A DNA stretch of 64,000 bases from Nemertoderma westbladi (GCA_032718475.1 JAUCBJ010001582.1:1-64000); one strand, 5' to 3'. Shown: positions 34,525-47,060, counted from the stretch's first letter. Numbers and translations are program-made. The notes: a model not told the origin generated them from the letters alone.

Positions 34525-36315
34525 TTGAATTGTAAGCAGCACCTCGCAATCCAGCCACAATCCCTCCTTTAGAACCTCGTAACCCAGCCACACTCCATCC
34601 TCTAGCACCTCGTAACCCAACCACACTCCCTTCTCTAGAACCTCCCAACCCATCCCGACTCCCACCTCTAGCACCTCGCAACCCAGCCACACTCCCTTCT
34701 CTAGCACCTCGCAACCTAGCCACACTCCCTCCTCTAGCACCTCGTAACCCAACCACACTCCCTCCTCTAGCACCTCGTAACCCAACCACACTCCCTTCTC
34801 TAGAACCTCCCAACCCATCCCGACTCCCACCTCTAGCACCTCGCAACCCAGCCACACTCCCTTCTCTAGCACCTCGCAACCTAGCCACACTCCCTCCTCT
34901 AGCACCTCGTAACCCAACCACACTCCCTTCTCTAGAACCTCCCAACCCATCCCGACTCCCACCTCTAGCACCTCGCAACCCAGCCACACTCCCTTCTCTA
35001 GCACCTCGCAACCTAGCCACACTCCCTCCTCTAGCACCTCGTAACCCAACCACACTCCCTTCTCTAGAACCTCCCAACCCATCCCGACTCCCACCTCTAG
35101 CACCTCGCAACCCAGCCACACTCCCTTCTCTAGCACCTCGTAACCCAACCACACTCCCTCCTCTAGCACCTCGTAACCCAACCACACTCCCTTCTCTAGA
35201 ACCTCCCAACCCATCCACACTCCCTTCTCTAGAACCCCCCAACCCATCCCGACACCCACCTCTAGCACCTCGCAACCCAGCCACACTCCCTTCTCTAGAA
35301 CCTCCCAACCCAGCCACACTCCCTTCTCTGGAACTAGAACCTCCCAACCCAGCCACACTCCTTCCACTAGAACCTCGCAACCCAGCCACACTCCCTCCTC
35401 TAGCACCTCGTAACCCAACCACACTCCCTCCTCTAGCACCTCGTAACCCAACCACACTCCCTTCTCTAGAACCTCCCAACCCATCCCGACTCCCACCTCT
35501 AGCACCTCGCAACCCAGCCACACTCCCTTCTCTAGCACCTCGCAACCTAGCCACACTCCCTCCTCTAGCACCTCGTAACCCAACCACACTCCCTTCTCTA
35601 GAACCTCCCAACCCATCCACACTCCCTTCTCTAGAACCCCCCAACCCATCCCGACACCCACCTCTAGCACCTCGCAACCCAGCCACACTCCCTTCTCTAG
35701 AACCTCCCAACCCAGCCACACTCCCTTCTCTAGAACCTCCCAACCCCGCCACACTCCCTCCTCTAGCACCTCGCAACCCAGCCACACTCCCTCCTCTAGC
35801 ACCTCGTAACCCAACCACACTCCCTTCTCTAGAACCTCCCAACCCATCCCGACACCCACCTCTAGCACCTCGCAACCCAGCCACACTCCCACCTCTAGCA
35901 CCTCGCAACCCAGCCACACTCCCTCCTCTAGCACCTCGTAACCCAACCACACTCCCTTCTCTAGAACCTCCCAACCCATCCCGACACCCACCTCTAGCAC
36001 CTCGCAACCCAGCCACACTCCCTTCTCTAGAACCTCCCAACCCAGCCACACTCCCTTCTCTAGAACCTCCCAACCCCGCCACACTCCCTCCTCTAGCACC
36101 TCGCAACCCAGCCACACTCCCTCCTCTAGCACCTCGTAACCCAACCACACTCCCTTCTCTAGAACCTCCCAACCCATCCAGACTCCCACCTCTACCACCT
36201 CGCAACCCAGCCACACTCCCTCCTCTAGCACCTCGTAACCCAACCACACTCCCTTCTCTAGAACCTCCCAACCCATCCAGACTCCCACCTCTAGCACCTC
36301 GCAACCCAGCCACAC
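34525..36315. repeat. 33-bp C-rich minisatellite, 1.8 kb, about 54 copies
   Basis: Three main variants of a 33-bp unit (CTCGCAACCCAGCCACACTC, CTCGTAACCCAACCACACTC and CTCCCAACCCATCCCGACTC types) alternate in larger blocks, so the array has higher-order structure. It is strongly strand-asymmetric (plus C-rich, minus G-rich). Two minus-strand frames stay open for over 600 codons (11-residue repeat GVWLGCEVLEE in one), but this follows from the unit length. Confidence 0.97.
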
Positions 36316-36654
36316 ACCAGTTATATCTATTACAATATTCAATTAATGATCAAAATTATTATTATATTATTGGATAATTGTGAAATGTGACTGGAAATGA
36401 AGTTGAACGGATTCCCTTTCGTATTATTGAATTAATATTGTGACAACAAATGATTAATAATTATGCACAAAAGTTATTCCTAACGATGGGTTGGTTTGTC
36501 GTAGGAAAATTATCCTGAATTACGATAATTAGAATCTCATGTTTCTGATCCACGATCCACCCTATCACGCCTTCGCCTTCCGTTAATTTGCGAAACTTGA
36601 CCTCTCCCGTTTTTTACCATATCGTACATTAGTTGTGCAACTCATAACAATTTA

Positions 36655-38010
36655 GTTTTTATTTATTATTATTATTATTAAACACCTCGTATAATATTTA
36701 GAGAGGGAGAAAAGCACCAAGGTTACGTAGAACACTAACAGGTGAATATTTCCTAATTAAAAACACACGAAAATAAAATAACAACTCAAGTAAAATTAAA
36801 TGCATTAATATATTTATTTACAGGTAAAATTACATACAATAGGGTCTACTATAGTGATACAGTATAATATATTTACAAAGCTCTATTAAATTTACAATAC
36901 CTCAGTAGATTAACATTTTTTACCTTCGAATAAAATACATCTTTGTTCGTCGAGTTTACGACATCAACCGGTAAATTATTCCATATATTAACTAACTATT
37001 CGATTACCAAAGGATAACTTACTAATCTGGAGCCTGGAACGTTGTTGAAACAGTTTGTAACTATTACTTCTCGACTCTGGCCTACTAGCACTTGAAAAAT
37101 ATATCATAGTCTAAATCAACAACATTGTTAATTATGCAATAAGTCATCTTTAAATCGTAAACAATCCTACTTACTTCTAACGGTTGTAAAGTTAAATATT
37201 GCAAACGTTCCAGATAACTTCGGCTGCTGAGTCCACATCGAGCAAGTAGTCTACGTGTAAAGTAACGCTGCACTCTTTCTATTAAATCTACAGAACTCAG
37301 ATGGAAAGGGGACCACACCGGTGTACAATATTCTACAAGCGGCCTCACATAGGATTTGTAAGCCGTTAATAATGCACGCAAGTTACTAGTCTGAAAGCAC
37401 CTGAATATTAAGTTGGCAATTTTGAAAGCTTTTGCAGCTTGCAATTTACAATGCAAATAAAATTTTAAGTTCATAGAAAACGTAACCCTAAATCTCTACA
37501 ATAATCATCCGTTTTTATTAACCTGCCGTTTAGAAAATATTGTTCTGGAACTACATTAGCTTTACTGACACCAAAACGAAGAACACTGCTTATGAGCCGC
37601 TATGTTTAGTTGCCAATCGGCTGTCCAGCTTTCCAGTATACGCAGTGCGCTGTGTAACAAATCACTATCGCTTGATCTCGCGTGCAACAAAAGTCATCCG
37701 CAAATAATTTGCAGGATACAATTGGTATTAGCTCGGGTAGATCGTTCCTGAGATAACATTAACGGAAGATGAAATACTATTACCAATAATTACATACTGA
37801 GTACGATTACAGAGAAAAGCTTCAATCCAGCATAACAAATCTCCGGTTACCCCATAACTGGCCAATTTATGTATCAACTTTCGGTGAACAACTGAATCGA
37901 ATGCCTTGGCTAAATCGACATAAACAACATCAACTATATAGCGTTTTCTCTAAAACCTTGTACTATTCATTTTAACATTCCAAAAGTTGAGTACATGTCT
38001 ATCTACATTT
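36655..38010 (-). pseudogene. CR1-like non-LTR retrotransposon, RT and 3' end, degenerate
   Basis: Reading on the minus strand: VVYVDLAKAFDSVVHRKLIH (RT) near 37910, LFADDF (catalytic box) near 37700, YVRPLVEYCTPVWSPFH and IERVQRYFTRRLL (37085-37474), a C-terminal FGNRIV remnant, then a 3' UTR ending in an (AAT)n tail at about 36665. Several frameshifts and stops. It is the same family as 20845-21400 and 51790-52260. Confidence 0.8.
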
Positions 38011-38384
38011 CACAAAACCGTGCTGCGCCTATATATATAGTTCTATATAATCTGCTGCGTGTGAACGGGGATGGGTTCAAAATTATTCTATATATAAATT
38101 ATTCTTTAGTACCTGTTTAACAGACTGAGATAATTCCCCACCAAACATGTCTCCCCAGTCTTCTCAGCCTGTCTATAGTGTTTGGGTGTAATATATAACT
38201 TCAACTTCAGCCTAGGCTGAGATAACTCCCCAGTTTTCTCCCTAGATTTCTTAATTAACGCAAAGGAGCAGGTTACAGTGGCGGGCTTTTCTAACCAAAA
38301 CAATAAACGATAACTCAATAACATAGGTTGCAGTCTTATTTTTACAATATACGAAAATTACACAGGTACGGATATGAACTATAA

Positions 38385-38600
38385 CTCAATTAGGGGAGTC
38401 ATCTCAGCCTAAGGGGGTGTCATCGCAGCCTAAAGGGGTGTGTCATCTCAGCCTAAGGGGAGTGCTCTCAGCCTTAAGCTGATATATCTTGGGGTTGGGA
38501 GTGTTCCCAACGTAGTCTGAGACGACTGAGGAGTGTTCTCAGCCTAGGCCTAGGCTGAGATGACTGGGGAGTTAATTTCAAGAGGGAGTTATCTCAGCCT
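38385..38600. repeat. Imperfect CTCAGCCTAAGGGG tandem repeat
   Basis: GTCATCTCAGCCTAAGGGG-type units of about 21-26 bp recur with interruptions, adjoining the 3' end of the RTE-like element at 38638. Confidence 0.7.
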
Positions 38601-38637
38601 TGTACTAGGATCGGCATGCTGCATTGCAGCTGCATTT

Positions 38638-40539
38638 TTAAGAATGCTGTGCCGGCTTGTCAACAATATTGCACCGCCACAACTCCCTATCACCCATGGC
38701 ATTTGCTAGATCATCCGCATCTTTAAGGCCAGTGTCCTTTAAGATGCGTCTCAAGAAAGTCATGGGCTGTCCACCATGCTTATTCACTCCATGAGGCTGC
38801 CAAAGTACAAGATTATGCACTGGCTGGTCCTCACGGCGAAAGCAATGTCCTGCAAAGCGGAGGCGATTTTGTTCTAGTGTCAAGCTTGGGGCAACCAATG
38901 AGACACCTCCAATGTTATATAGTGTCTGGTTGGAGATGTGTGCATTGTACTTGACACAATGAACCCGGCGTAGCATTCTTGTGAATGTGCCATCCAGAGA
39001 TTTGGTGTCCTCAGCAGTTAGAGCCCAGCATGGACTCCCGTAGAGGAGTACTGGAACTACTGCTGCTCTAAATAATCGGACCTTAAGTTTCCGATTAATT
39101 CTCGGTGACTTCCAAATCCTGGAAAGCCTATTCAAGGCTGCCCATGCCTTTCCCTTACGTATTCGAAGGTCCTCACCTGACTTCCGGATCCATGATCCCA
39201 GGTAACAGAAGTCGTCCACATGCTCAAGCATACCATCCTTTGAGCTTATGCTCATCCGATCAGAGACTTGCTGAGGACTTTCAAAGTTAACTGTCAGAAT
39301 TTTGGTCTTTCTGGAGTTAATAAAAAGACCAACACTAGAAGCAGCATGTTCTAATGAGCTGAGGAGCCGTTGGGCTCCCTCTAATGATTCTGAGAGTACT
39401 CCTAAGTCATCAGCAAAGTCTAGATCAGTTAGGTACTTGGCAGGATTTCCTCGACTTCTGGAGCCAGTAGGTGGAGTTATCATCACCCCATCATCATTAT
39501 AATGATCTAAGGACATGCGTAGAACATAGTCAACCACAATAATGAACAAGAATGGTGCAAGTGTGTCTCCTTGGAGGACGCCCCATAACACTTCAAATGG
39601 TTCTGTGTCACCATCAACAGTAGACACAAATGTTGTCGAACCATCGTATACTGATCTGATTGCTGCAATAATTTCATCAGGAATCCCATATAATGAAAGT
39701 ATGCTGAACATACGTGAGCGAGAGACTGAATCAAAGGCCTTGAAGAAGTCAACAAAGATAACAGCCAGATGCCTGTCTTTCTTTTTTGATAACTCTTCAA
39801 TTATCCTTCTAAGTGCCAAAATGGGCTCCATGGTCCCACGACCTTTACGGAACCCATTCTGATTTCCACGGAGCAGTCTCTCAATGGGATCCCTGATGCG
39901 ATTTAATAGAATCCTATTATATAGCTTTGCAGCAATCGAGATCAATGAGATTCTCCGAAAAGAACCATAGAGTGTTAGGTTGCCCTTCTTGGGAACAGGC
40001 ACCAACTTATTTGTTTTCATTTCTTGTGGGACTCTTGTTGTTCGGTACATGTCTACTATGATGGGATAGATGAGCTTTAAACACTCAGGTATTTTAAAGA
40101 CCTCAGGGGGAACACCATCTACTCCACTGGCACGATTGGTCTTAATGCTCTTTGCAGCAGTCTTCACTTCTGCAAAGAAGATATCGCCAATGGGAATATC
40201 TGGGAGTACAGACTCAGACACTTTTACTTCTATAAAGTTATCAGGCAATACCCTGTCATTATTGAGGAGCTTTTCAAAGTGGGCTTTCCAACCATTGAGG
40301 CGATCGGCTGGTGATTCAGCCTTAACCTTGGTGGTTGGTTGGCTTTTCCGCCCAGTAAGCAGATTGATCGATTTCCATGCCTGGGATGATTGCCTGCTGT
40401 CGTCAGCATCATTGATGGCATCAACCTGTTGGTTTATTAGCTCCTGTAGATTAGCAGAGTACTGCCTGTTCAGGGACCTAGATGCAGCCTTAACTGCATT
40501 CTTGGCCGCTGTAGTCTGTTTGAGTCGGGACTCTTTCTG
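38638..40539 (-). mobile_element. RTE-like non-LTR retrotransposon, RT and C-terminus (copy 1)
   Basis: An open minus-strand frame of at least 536 codons, extending without stop to about 40539. RT blocks are visible: NRASGVDGVPPEVF, KLVPVPKKGN, NQNGFRKGRGTMEPILALRR, AVIFVDFFKAFDSVSR, GVLQGDTLAPFLFIIVVDYV and the catalytic FADD (LDFADDLGVLSES). A C-terminal RLRFAGHCFRRED block and TFLRRILKDTGLKDADDL are typical of this clade. The upstream endonuclease is missing or out of frame beyond 40540. The RT core looks intact and is the best-preserved copy here. Confidence 0.88.
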
Positions 40540-40789
40540 TCAGCCTTGTACATCGGCCCGGTGCTGTCTGTCCATAGTACTGTTGTACTGTACTGTAGTA
40601 GTACGATACTGGTAGTACCGGTACTCTGTGGACGTGGGGATGTCCTTGTCGTCACTGCCTCCATCAAAACGATTTCGCCATTCACGCGCGTCTGAAAGAG
40701 TTCTTTCGATCCCTGAATTACTAGTCAACATATTTAACATGTTAACTTTAGTTTTTTGTTTTGGTTCCCCCAACACGCCTCTGTAAACT

Positions 40790-42330
40790 GCTCCTTTACT
40801 AACCTGCTCCTTTAAATGGCATTGGGATCTAACCTAACGCTCTCTAGGACCTAACCCGACTTTACCTCTTTGTTTTGTACAGGTCTTGAGTCTCAAAAAT
40901 GATTAATGATATCAAATGTGATACTGTAGATCCCTCAAATTTCCTAAACCAAGTCGTTTAGTAGAAGTATTTGGCACAAAGTCGATCAAAGAAATAAACA
41001 AATATTCTTCTTGTTTATTATATTCTTATTGTTTGTAATAATACCACTAATATATAAAAATACAGTTGTATTTCTTTCCACTAATTTCATTAATGTTACT
41101 TATAGTTATAATATGTTATATATTTGAATGAAAATATATAGAATTAGCACAAATAAAACAACGCAGCGCGTACTGTATAGTAATGTAGCTGCTAAAGAAG
41201 ATAAGAGATTTTGAGTGATGTTTTGTTCTCAGTCCGCGGTGTCTTAACATGCTGATAAGGATTACTTTATGTCCGAAACTGCACTTACAGAGAAGTCTTC
41301 GTTTTCTTCTATCGATCAACTCATACACAAAGAAGAAGAAACAACCAGGTCTAAGTCAAACATATGAATCTGCCCGACAGTTATATAGTCCCCCATCGCT
41401 ATTTAGTCTATTGAATTATAGATATGATAATGGTGAGCTGCATGATCGTCTATCACCCTCAGAACTCGGATATATTAAGGATATAGGAAATTTTTACTTT
41501 CTCCACAGTTGCTTCTCGATCAATGGTCTCTCTTTCAGTGAGAACCTCGAGATTGCCCAGAGACATTTTAATTAAATCGTATTAAGAAAATTAATTTAAC
41601 ATTTTAACTAGAAGTTAAAACAATTTATCTTCGTTTAGGTTAAATTTAACTCCTTATGTTGACTCATACTGCAGGCTACACTCAAATGGGGTGTTTCATA
41701 GTTCAATGTCATGTATATGTACTGTAGTTATACATTGATTTTATTTATGGATTTTAATTAACCCGTTGGGTTTTTTTAAACTGCAAAGTAATGCCACTCT
41801 TTTAATTTCTGTCTCGTGCTGATATCTAACAACAATTAATTATATGCCGGTTAGACCGGATGTGCGCCTTTGTGCGCCTATCAATCAATCAACCATCGAT
41901 TTAAGTTAGCTTTGAATCTACTGTATGTTCACCCTTCACCCAGGATCTACGTTCGCCAACGTCTAAATTTACTAGAAGTTCACCTACTGTAGGATCTATA
42001 CAGTAAGTTCGCCTTGTATCTAAGAGTCATACGGTAAAATAAAGAAAACAAATTTGACCGTGATTTTGGGACCGGGTTCTAGTCATTTAATTTTTGGGAC
42101 CGCGAGTTATGGACCGGGTTTTAGGAATTATTGGGACCGGGTTTTATAAATTTTCTTATCTTAGGGACCGGCTGACCGGTGTCTGGGTGTAGCAGAGAAT
42201 TTCCACCCCCCTAAAAATTCACCACAGACACCGGACAAAAATTGGACCGACCGGGTTTTAGGTCCAAGTGACCGAGACCGGGACCGGCCCGGGTTTTAGA
42301 CAGTCCCAGACTGCCAGATTTATTCAATAG
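40790..42330. other. Gene-free stretch
   Basis: A 108-codon plus frame at 41249-41575 has no recognisable domain. Near 42050-42300 a cluster of GGGACCGGGTTTTA-type blocks may be a hAT-like terminal remnant. Nothing else is supported. Confidence 0.4.
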
Positions 42331-42427
42331 CCAGGCAGTGCCCCTAGGATGGCTAAAACGTCTGTCCTTATCTGATCTGATCTGATCTGTTCTGATCTGA
42401 CGCTATCTGACACATGTTCCACCTTGG

Positions 42428-42650
42428 TTCAGAGCCCACCTTGGTGTAGTGGTTATATTGAATTCACATCTCGCGGAGGTTGTGGGTTCAATCCCGGCAT
42501 GGGGGCCAAGATAGTTTTCGTTTCGGCACGAATGTTTTGAAGGGTTTAACGAAGCATCTCTGCCTTGCATCCTTAAATGATAGCTAAATGAGTACTGGAC
42601 TTTATGCCTATGTCAGCATGTGAAGTTTCCCCGGTATTCCCCTTAAACCT
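42428..42650 (+). mobile_element. tRNA-derived SINE
   Basis: The 5' 75 bp is tRNA-like: box A TTGGTGTAGTGGTTA and box B GGGTTCAATCC with an anticodon-arm-like stretch between. A 140-bp unrelated body follows, ending at a G tract (42650-42669). A functional tRNA is unlikely because acceptor pairing is poor and the homology continues into the SINE body. Confidence 0.7.
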
Positions 42651-42805
42651 GGGGGGGGGGGGGGGGGGGTCAATATAACACCTCCCCCTCTGAAACAACG
42701 ATACTAACTAAAAGACTAACTGAAACGAACTAAAAGGAATTCAAATAAAATAAGCTAGAAATTTTAAACTTGTTTTTAGCGGCTGGTGCCAAATTTTGGT
42801 GCCGG

Positions 42806-43110
42806 CCCATGTGAAGAATACCAGGATTTAAATTTTCGGTCGACTTTTATTGGAATTTTATATATGAAGATTTTAATTTGTTTTTTATTTATCTTTATTA
42901 AGTGTATTATAGAGAGCTTATTTATGGCTTATAACCTGTACGTACATACAGACATATACTAATTCGTTTATTGTTTTGGTTATATTCAGCCCTTCTGTAA
43001 CCTGTGTTTTTGGTGAAAACCTGGTATTCTTCACATGGGGGTAACTGCAAAATAAAATATAACGGCAGAAAGTCTGGTATTCTTCGCCCATGTGAAGAAT
43101 ACCAGAATAC
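42806..43110. mobile_element. MITE-like element with CCCATGTGAAGAATACCAG ends (copy 2)
   Basis: CCCATGTGAAGAATACCAGG at 42806 and CCTGGTATTCTTCACATGGG ending 43039 are inverted ends; the 190-bp interior matches copy 1 at 12163-12386. One extra terminal unit and a second CCCATGTGAAGAATACCAG follow to about 43110. Confidence 0.8.
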
Positions 43111-43225
43111 CTTACTAGTACATAATAGTACTTAACTAATTATGTTTATGCTAATTATTTATCAACCTATTATTGCCACATGGGTGGGTGGGTGGATGGG
43201 AATGTGGGAAGGAGCCCGCTGGTTG

Positions 43226-43445
43226 TTTATTGTTTTGGTTAGAAAAGTCAGCCGCGGTAACATTCTCCTTTCCCTCAATTGGTAGGTAACAAAATCGTTT
43301 ATTGTTTTGGTTAGAAAACCCTGTCTCTGTAACCTGCTCCTTTCCCTCAATTGGTAGGTAACAACGTCGTTTATTGTTTTGGTTAGAAATTAAAGCCGCT
43401 GTAACATGCTCTTTTCCTTCAATTGGAAGGTAACAACAGCGTTTA
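43226..43445. repeat. 72-bp tandem triplication of a dispersed motif
   Basis: TTTATTGTTTTGGTTAGAAA at 43226, 43298 and 43370, each followed by GTAAC-TGCTCCTTTCC and CAATTGGTAGGTAACAA. The first half of the unit is the short motif found about eleven times across the window. Confidence 0.93.
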
Positions 43446-44116
43446 TTAATTCCCACATTCCCATCCACCTTCCCATATTCAGATATTCCATCATCGTCTG
43501 GGTATACTGTAAACACCACTGTATCAGCTGGCAATATGGGGCATGTTAAGTGTTTCTTCATATACATATACACACACACTAGGCCTACACAGTAGGCCTA
43601 GAGAGATTCCCCTTCCTGCCTTCCCTTTCTGCCTTTAGCGTAACAAACCTTCATCCTATATCACATTTTTAATATATAATAACATGCCTTTGTGCATTTA
43701 GATGCATACCGGTATGCCTGTACTGCTACTTCATATGATGATACTGATACTTAACAGGGCAACATGAAACGTGATCCCCTATTCAGCTATTGGCTATTTA
43801 CCTAACAGACAGTTAGGTAAATATTATATTTCTTTCTCCTGATTGGTTATAGGATCAGATGCTGTCAGATCAGATCAGATCAGATCAGATAAGGACAGAC
43901 GTTTTATTCTACCTCCAGTGCCCCAGTGGCAGACAGTAGGCCTATTCATTAGCCAACTTCAGTACTTACCGGTATACAGTATACTGATAGGCCTATACTA
44001 CTGCTGTACTGGCTGACTGGTATTGGTATATATGCCTAGCTCTTCAATACTGTGATTTCCTTGTGTGCAGTTGTCCTGGTTGTGGTAGTGTCGTTTGTCG
44101 TTCTCGTTTGGCAATC

Positions 44117-45427
44117 ATGGCGGCCGCCCCGCCAATGCCGCCCAACTGGGAGGCTAAGTACGATCCTGGGAGTCAGAGATACTTCTTTATAAATCACACG
44201 ACGAAACGGACACAATGGGAGGACCCCAGATTCCAACCACACCTGTATCAACCGACTCAACCCACTCATCAACACTTCGCTTCTCAACCGCAGACATCCG
44301 GGGCTCAACCGGCCCAAGTGAGTATCGGTATGCGGGAATTCGGTAAACCGACGCCGTCGAAACCGAGCGCAACGGTGCGCGAGTCGATAATCGACGATAC
44401 CGAACCCAATCGGCGGGCTGTGGCGGCTCAACTCGCGAACAAGTACACGGCGCCTGAGGCGGTTGTTGGGGAAGTTCTCGAGGGCGCGGGGGGAAACCTG
44501 GGACGAGCGGAACAGATGCTGAGAACCATGGGGTTTCAGATGCGCGTGGTGCCGCAGAAAGGTGGTGCATCTACCGCCGGGAGGAAGGCCGCCTCTCCCG
44601 CTCAACGCGCCACCCCAGCCCAGCGCGCGACCCCGGCCCAGCCCGCTGCTCCACAGAAACCAAGCAAAGCAGAGAAGAAGAAGATGGTGGATCGATTGCT
44701 TGCCGAGTGCCCGGGCGAGAGTTCGCAATCGGTATCGATGGCTCTGGATGCTAGTAACTGGAAGATGGAGGTGGCGAAGTCGATACTAACATTGTCTAAA
44801 AAGTCGTCTCCGCCGCCCAACGCGGATGCTAAAGCGAGTGGCAGCGCTAGAAATGCAAGTGGGGCAGGTGGGGGCGGAACGGTCGTCGTAACTAGTGGAA
44901 CGGTCATGACGGTAGCGGCGGGAAGGAACGCGGGAACCGGTTCTGGTTCCGACGGATCTACAACATCCGACGGTTCTTCCAGCATCCCGTACGCCGACGA
45001 TTCCGATTACGAGGATATTTCGACGCGGCCATCATCCCAACCGGTGGTGAAATCGGTAAAACATCAGCCCTATACGCAACGGGATTCGTCGAAACCGAAG
45101 CATCTGGCGTCGAGTGGGATGGTGCAGAACCGGCGGGATGGTGCAGGTCCCACCAGTCGAGGCCCCATGGACGGCGCCTCCAGGGCCCCCCGCCACCACC
45201 CCGGTCACAGCTGCGCAGCCAAGGGCCCCAACACAGCCCTGGTCTCGGGCCCCCGCAAGTCTAACCTCTTGCTGGGTTTGCTGGACACGCGAGGCCCCGA
45301 CCCTGGACTCAGACAGTCGCCTAGCAAGGCGGCCCGTGGCCCCAATCCCGAGCTGGTCCGGGGACCACAACCCGGAAACCTTAAAATCTCAGCGAGTAAA
45401 GGAAACTGTCAGGCATTTGGTGCATAA
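44117..45427 (+). CDS. WW-domain protein with two UBA/CUE-like segments
   Basis: 436 aa in one exon; I do not recognise an ortholog. The N-terminal WW domain (10-38) has both Trp (11, 34), YFF (22-24) and Pro37, so it should bind proline motifs. Residues 98-140 and 186-228 are each a short three-helix segment like UBA/CUE ubiquitin-binding folds (AAQLANKYTAPEAVVGEVL; VDRLLAECPGESSQSVSMAL). Between them lies a PAQRAT repeat. The C-terminus is low-complexity, GC-rich, with GPNxxL/GPDPxL repeats. Start ATG 44117 (ATCATGGCG). An acceptor-like ttgtgtgcag at 44061-44070 suggests a spliced 5' UTR. ATTAAA lies at 45490. Confidence 0.85.
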   Translation: MAAAPPMPPNWEAKYDPGSQRYFFINHTTKRTQWEDPRFQPHLYQPTQPTHQHFASQPQTSGAQPAQVSIGMREFGKPTPSKPSATVRESIIDDTEPNRRAVAAQLANKYTAPEAVVGEVLEGAGGNLGRAEQMLRTMGFQMRVVPQKGGASTAGRKAASPAQRATPAQRATPAQPAAPQKPSKAEKKKMVDRLLAECPGESSQSVSMALDASNWKMEVAKSILTLSKKSSPPPNADAKASGSARNASGAGGGGTVVVTSGTVMTVAAGRNAGTGSGSDGSTTSDGSSSIPYADDSDYEDISTRPSSQPVVKSVKHQPYTQRDSSKPKHLASSGMVQNRRDGAGPTSRGPMDGASRAPRHHPGHSCAAKGPNTALVSGPRKSNLLLGLLDTRGPDPGLRQSPSKAARGPNPELVRGPQPGNLKISASKGNCQAFGA

Positions 45428-47060
45428 CATTTCCGCTTTACAAGATTTAACTATACTTTCCCATATTTTTACTTTGATTATCTTTTTCCATTAAATGTTG
45501 TCAACGTCAAGTAGAACTATACAATTAATTAACTGGGTGGACTAGTTCTGCCCTAAGTGAACCCGTCTTGGGCAATTAATGTATAACAAAGATCATTGAT
45601 CGCGGGACAGGGAAGGCAACCAGAAGGGAAGTGTCCCTCTTGTGGCCGTTGCTTATTAACACTTTTGGGGCTCCAACAACTTATACAAAAACTTTTCATT
45701 CCTATCTACTTTCCCTATCCCTTTCCTATCTCTACTATACCGTTAGACCTAAAATGAAGCACTTTCTCTATTGAATCTACTAAGTAGATCGTACAGACCT
45801 CATGTTTGTCTCGATAGATTTGTAATAATATCGTTTTAGTTGAGGTGGACAGGAGTAGTTTACTCTCCATAGTTAGTAATTATCCACCCAACTTTACCTC
45901 CCCAGTAGAGGTCAGTTAGTTAGTACCCATTATAAATACATTTATATTGATTTATTGGCTCAACACTTATCGACCAAATTGTCTTAGGGACAAATAATTT
46001 ATACATCCTTTACTCGGGCTTCAATCTGCGCAACCAAACTGCTCCGTATCCACCGTGTCAATCACTTACTAATTCATTACTGTTAAATCAAATATTTATA
46101 TTTCCTTTGAATATTAGCAACTCGCCAACCGCCAGAATAATTATTTATTACATATCATGGAAAAGAAGTAAAACTTTCATTATTCTCGAGGTATTTTATT
46201 TACCGAGCGTCAGCGAGGATATGGATATGGAAAATATGTTCTACGTTTTTTTCCCATGTAATACGTAATTTTATTCCTAAATTGGTACTTTTTTGTTGCT
46301 CAATTCTTTAATATAAGATAGCGCGATATACTACAGTAAAGTTGTGTTGCAAAATATATTGAACTGAAGTATTTTACTATATTGCTTCCATAGTTACTGC
46401 GATTCTAATTATTGAACTCTTCAACTCCCGATGGTTACTCAATGTTAATTTAGTGTTTCTGTTAGTGTTCTCGAATATTTATTACGTAACTAGAGAGCCG
46501 CTTAACTACATAAACTAATATTGGATATTGAGTTCCGTTTTATAGTTCGTCTTACAGACACTAAACTTGCAATAACTTTTGAGTTTTGAGTGTGTGAATG
46601 GATTTCGCTCAAATTACGTGGAAACCTTTTCTACGTCGATGCTCTTTGAACACATTTAATAAAATTTGAGAAATTCCACCAAAATTATTTTTCGATTTCA
46701 AACTTTTTTCGCCGGGAAAAAAAGTAAAATCAATGCAATTCTATGGGCTACTTTTTTCCCTAGGGAAAAAAGTGCAACTTTTTCTCCCGATTTTGGTCTA
46801 AATTTGAGCGAAAAAGTATCAATTTAAGAATAATAATTATTATTTTATAGTTTTTATTCATGTTGTTCTATTAGGTACTATTATTGGCATGGACTAGCTT
46901 TGGCTATGTTTTCTTTCTTATTTTTCCTATTTTTACGTTTTCTAGTTGAAAGATAAAGGGTCAGAAAATATTAATTTTAAAGATTAATTAATTAATTATA
47001 TAATTAATATGTTGGCTTTAGAATTATTGTGATTAATGTATTTTGTATATTATAGTGTAT
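45428..47060 (+). other. Presumed 3' UTR of the WW gene, then gene-free DNA
   Basis: ATTAAA at 45490-45495 is a plausible poly(A) signal. Beyond it I see no coding exon. A palindrome CTTTTTTCCCTAGGGAAAAA lies near 46750. Confidence 0.45.

Larger units (their letters stand above)
42320..43925. mobile_element. Inverted-repeat element with AAAACGTCTGTCCTTATCTG ends
   Basis: AAAACGTCTGTCCTTATCTG and GATCTGATCTGATC near 42355-42400 are mirrored by GATCAGATCAGATAAGGAC and AGACGTTTTA near 43868-43905; short similarity continues outward (GTGCCCC). The interior carries a SINE, a second-family MITE and a 72-bp triplication, so it is a nest. No transposase. Confidence 0.6.

Noticed and set aside
34429-36342. 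Two minus-strand frames of over 600 codons
   Set aside because: They consist only of translations of a 33-bp minisatellite, in two frames at once, without domains.
41249-41575. A 108-codon plus-strand frame
   Set aside because: No recognisable domain, no splice or codon support, AT-rich surroundings.
42428-42503. A functional tRNA gene
   Set aside because: Boxes A and B are present but acceptor-stem pairing is poor and the sequence continues into a SINE body.
44036-45370. Antisense frames over the WW gene
   Set aside because: Shadow frames of a GC-rich coding exon; no domain.
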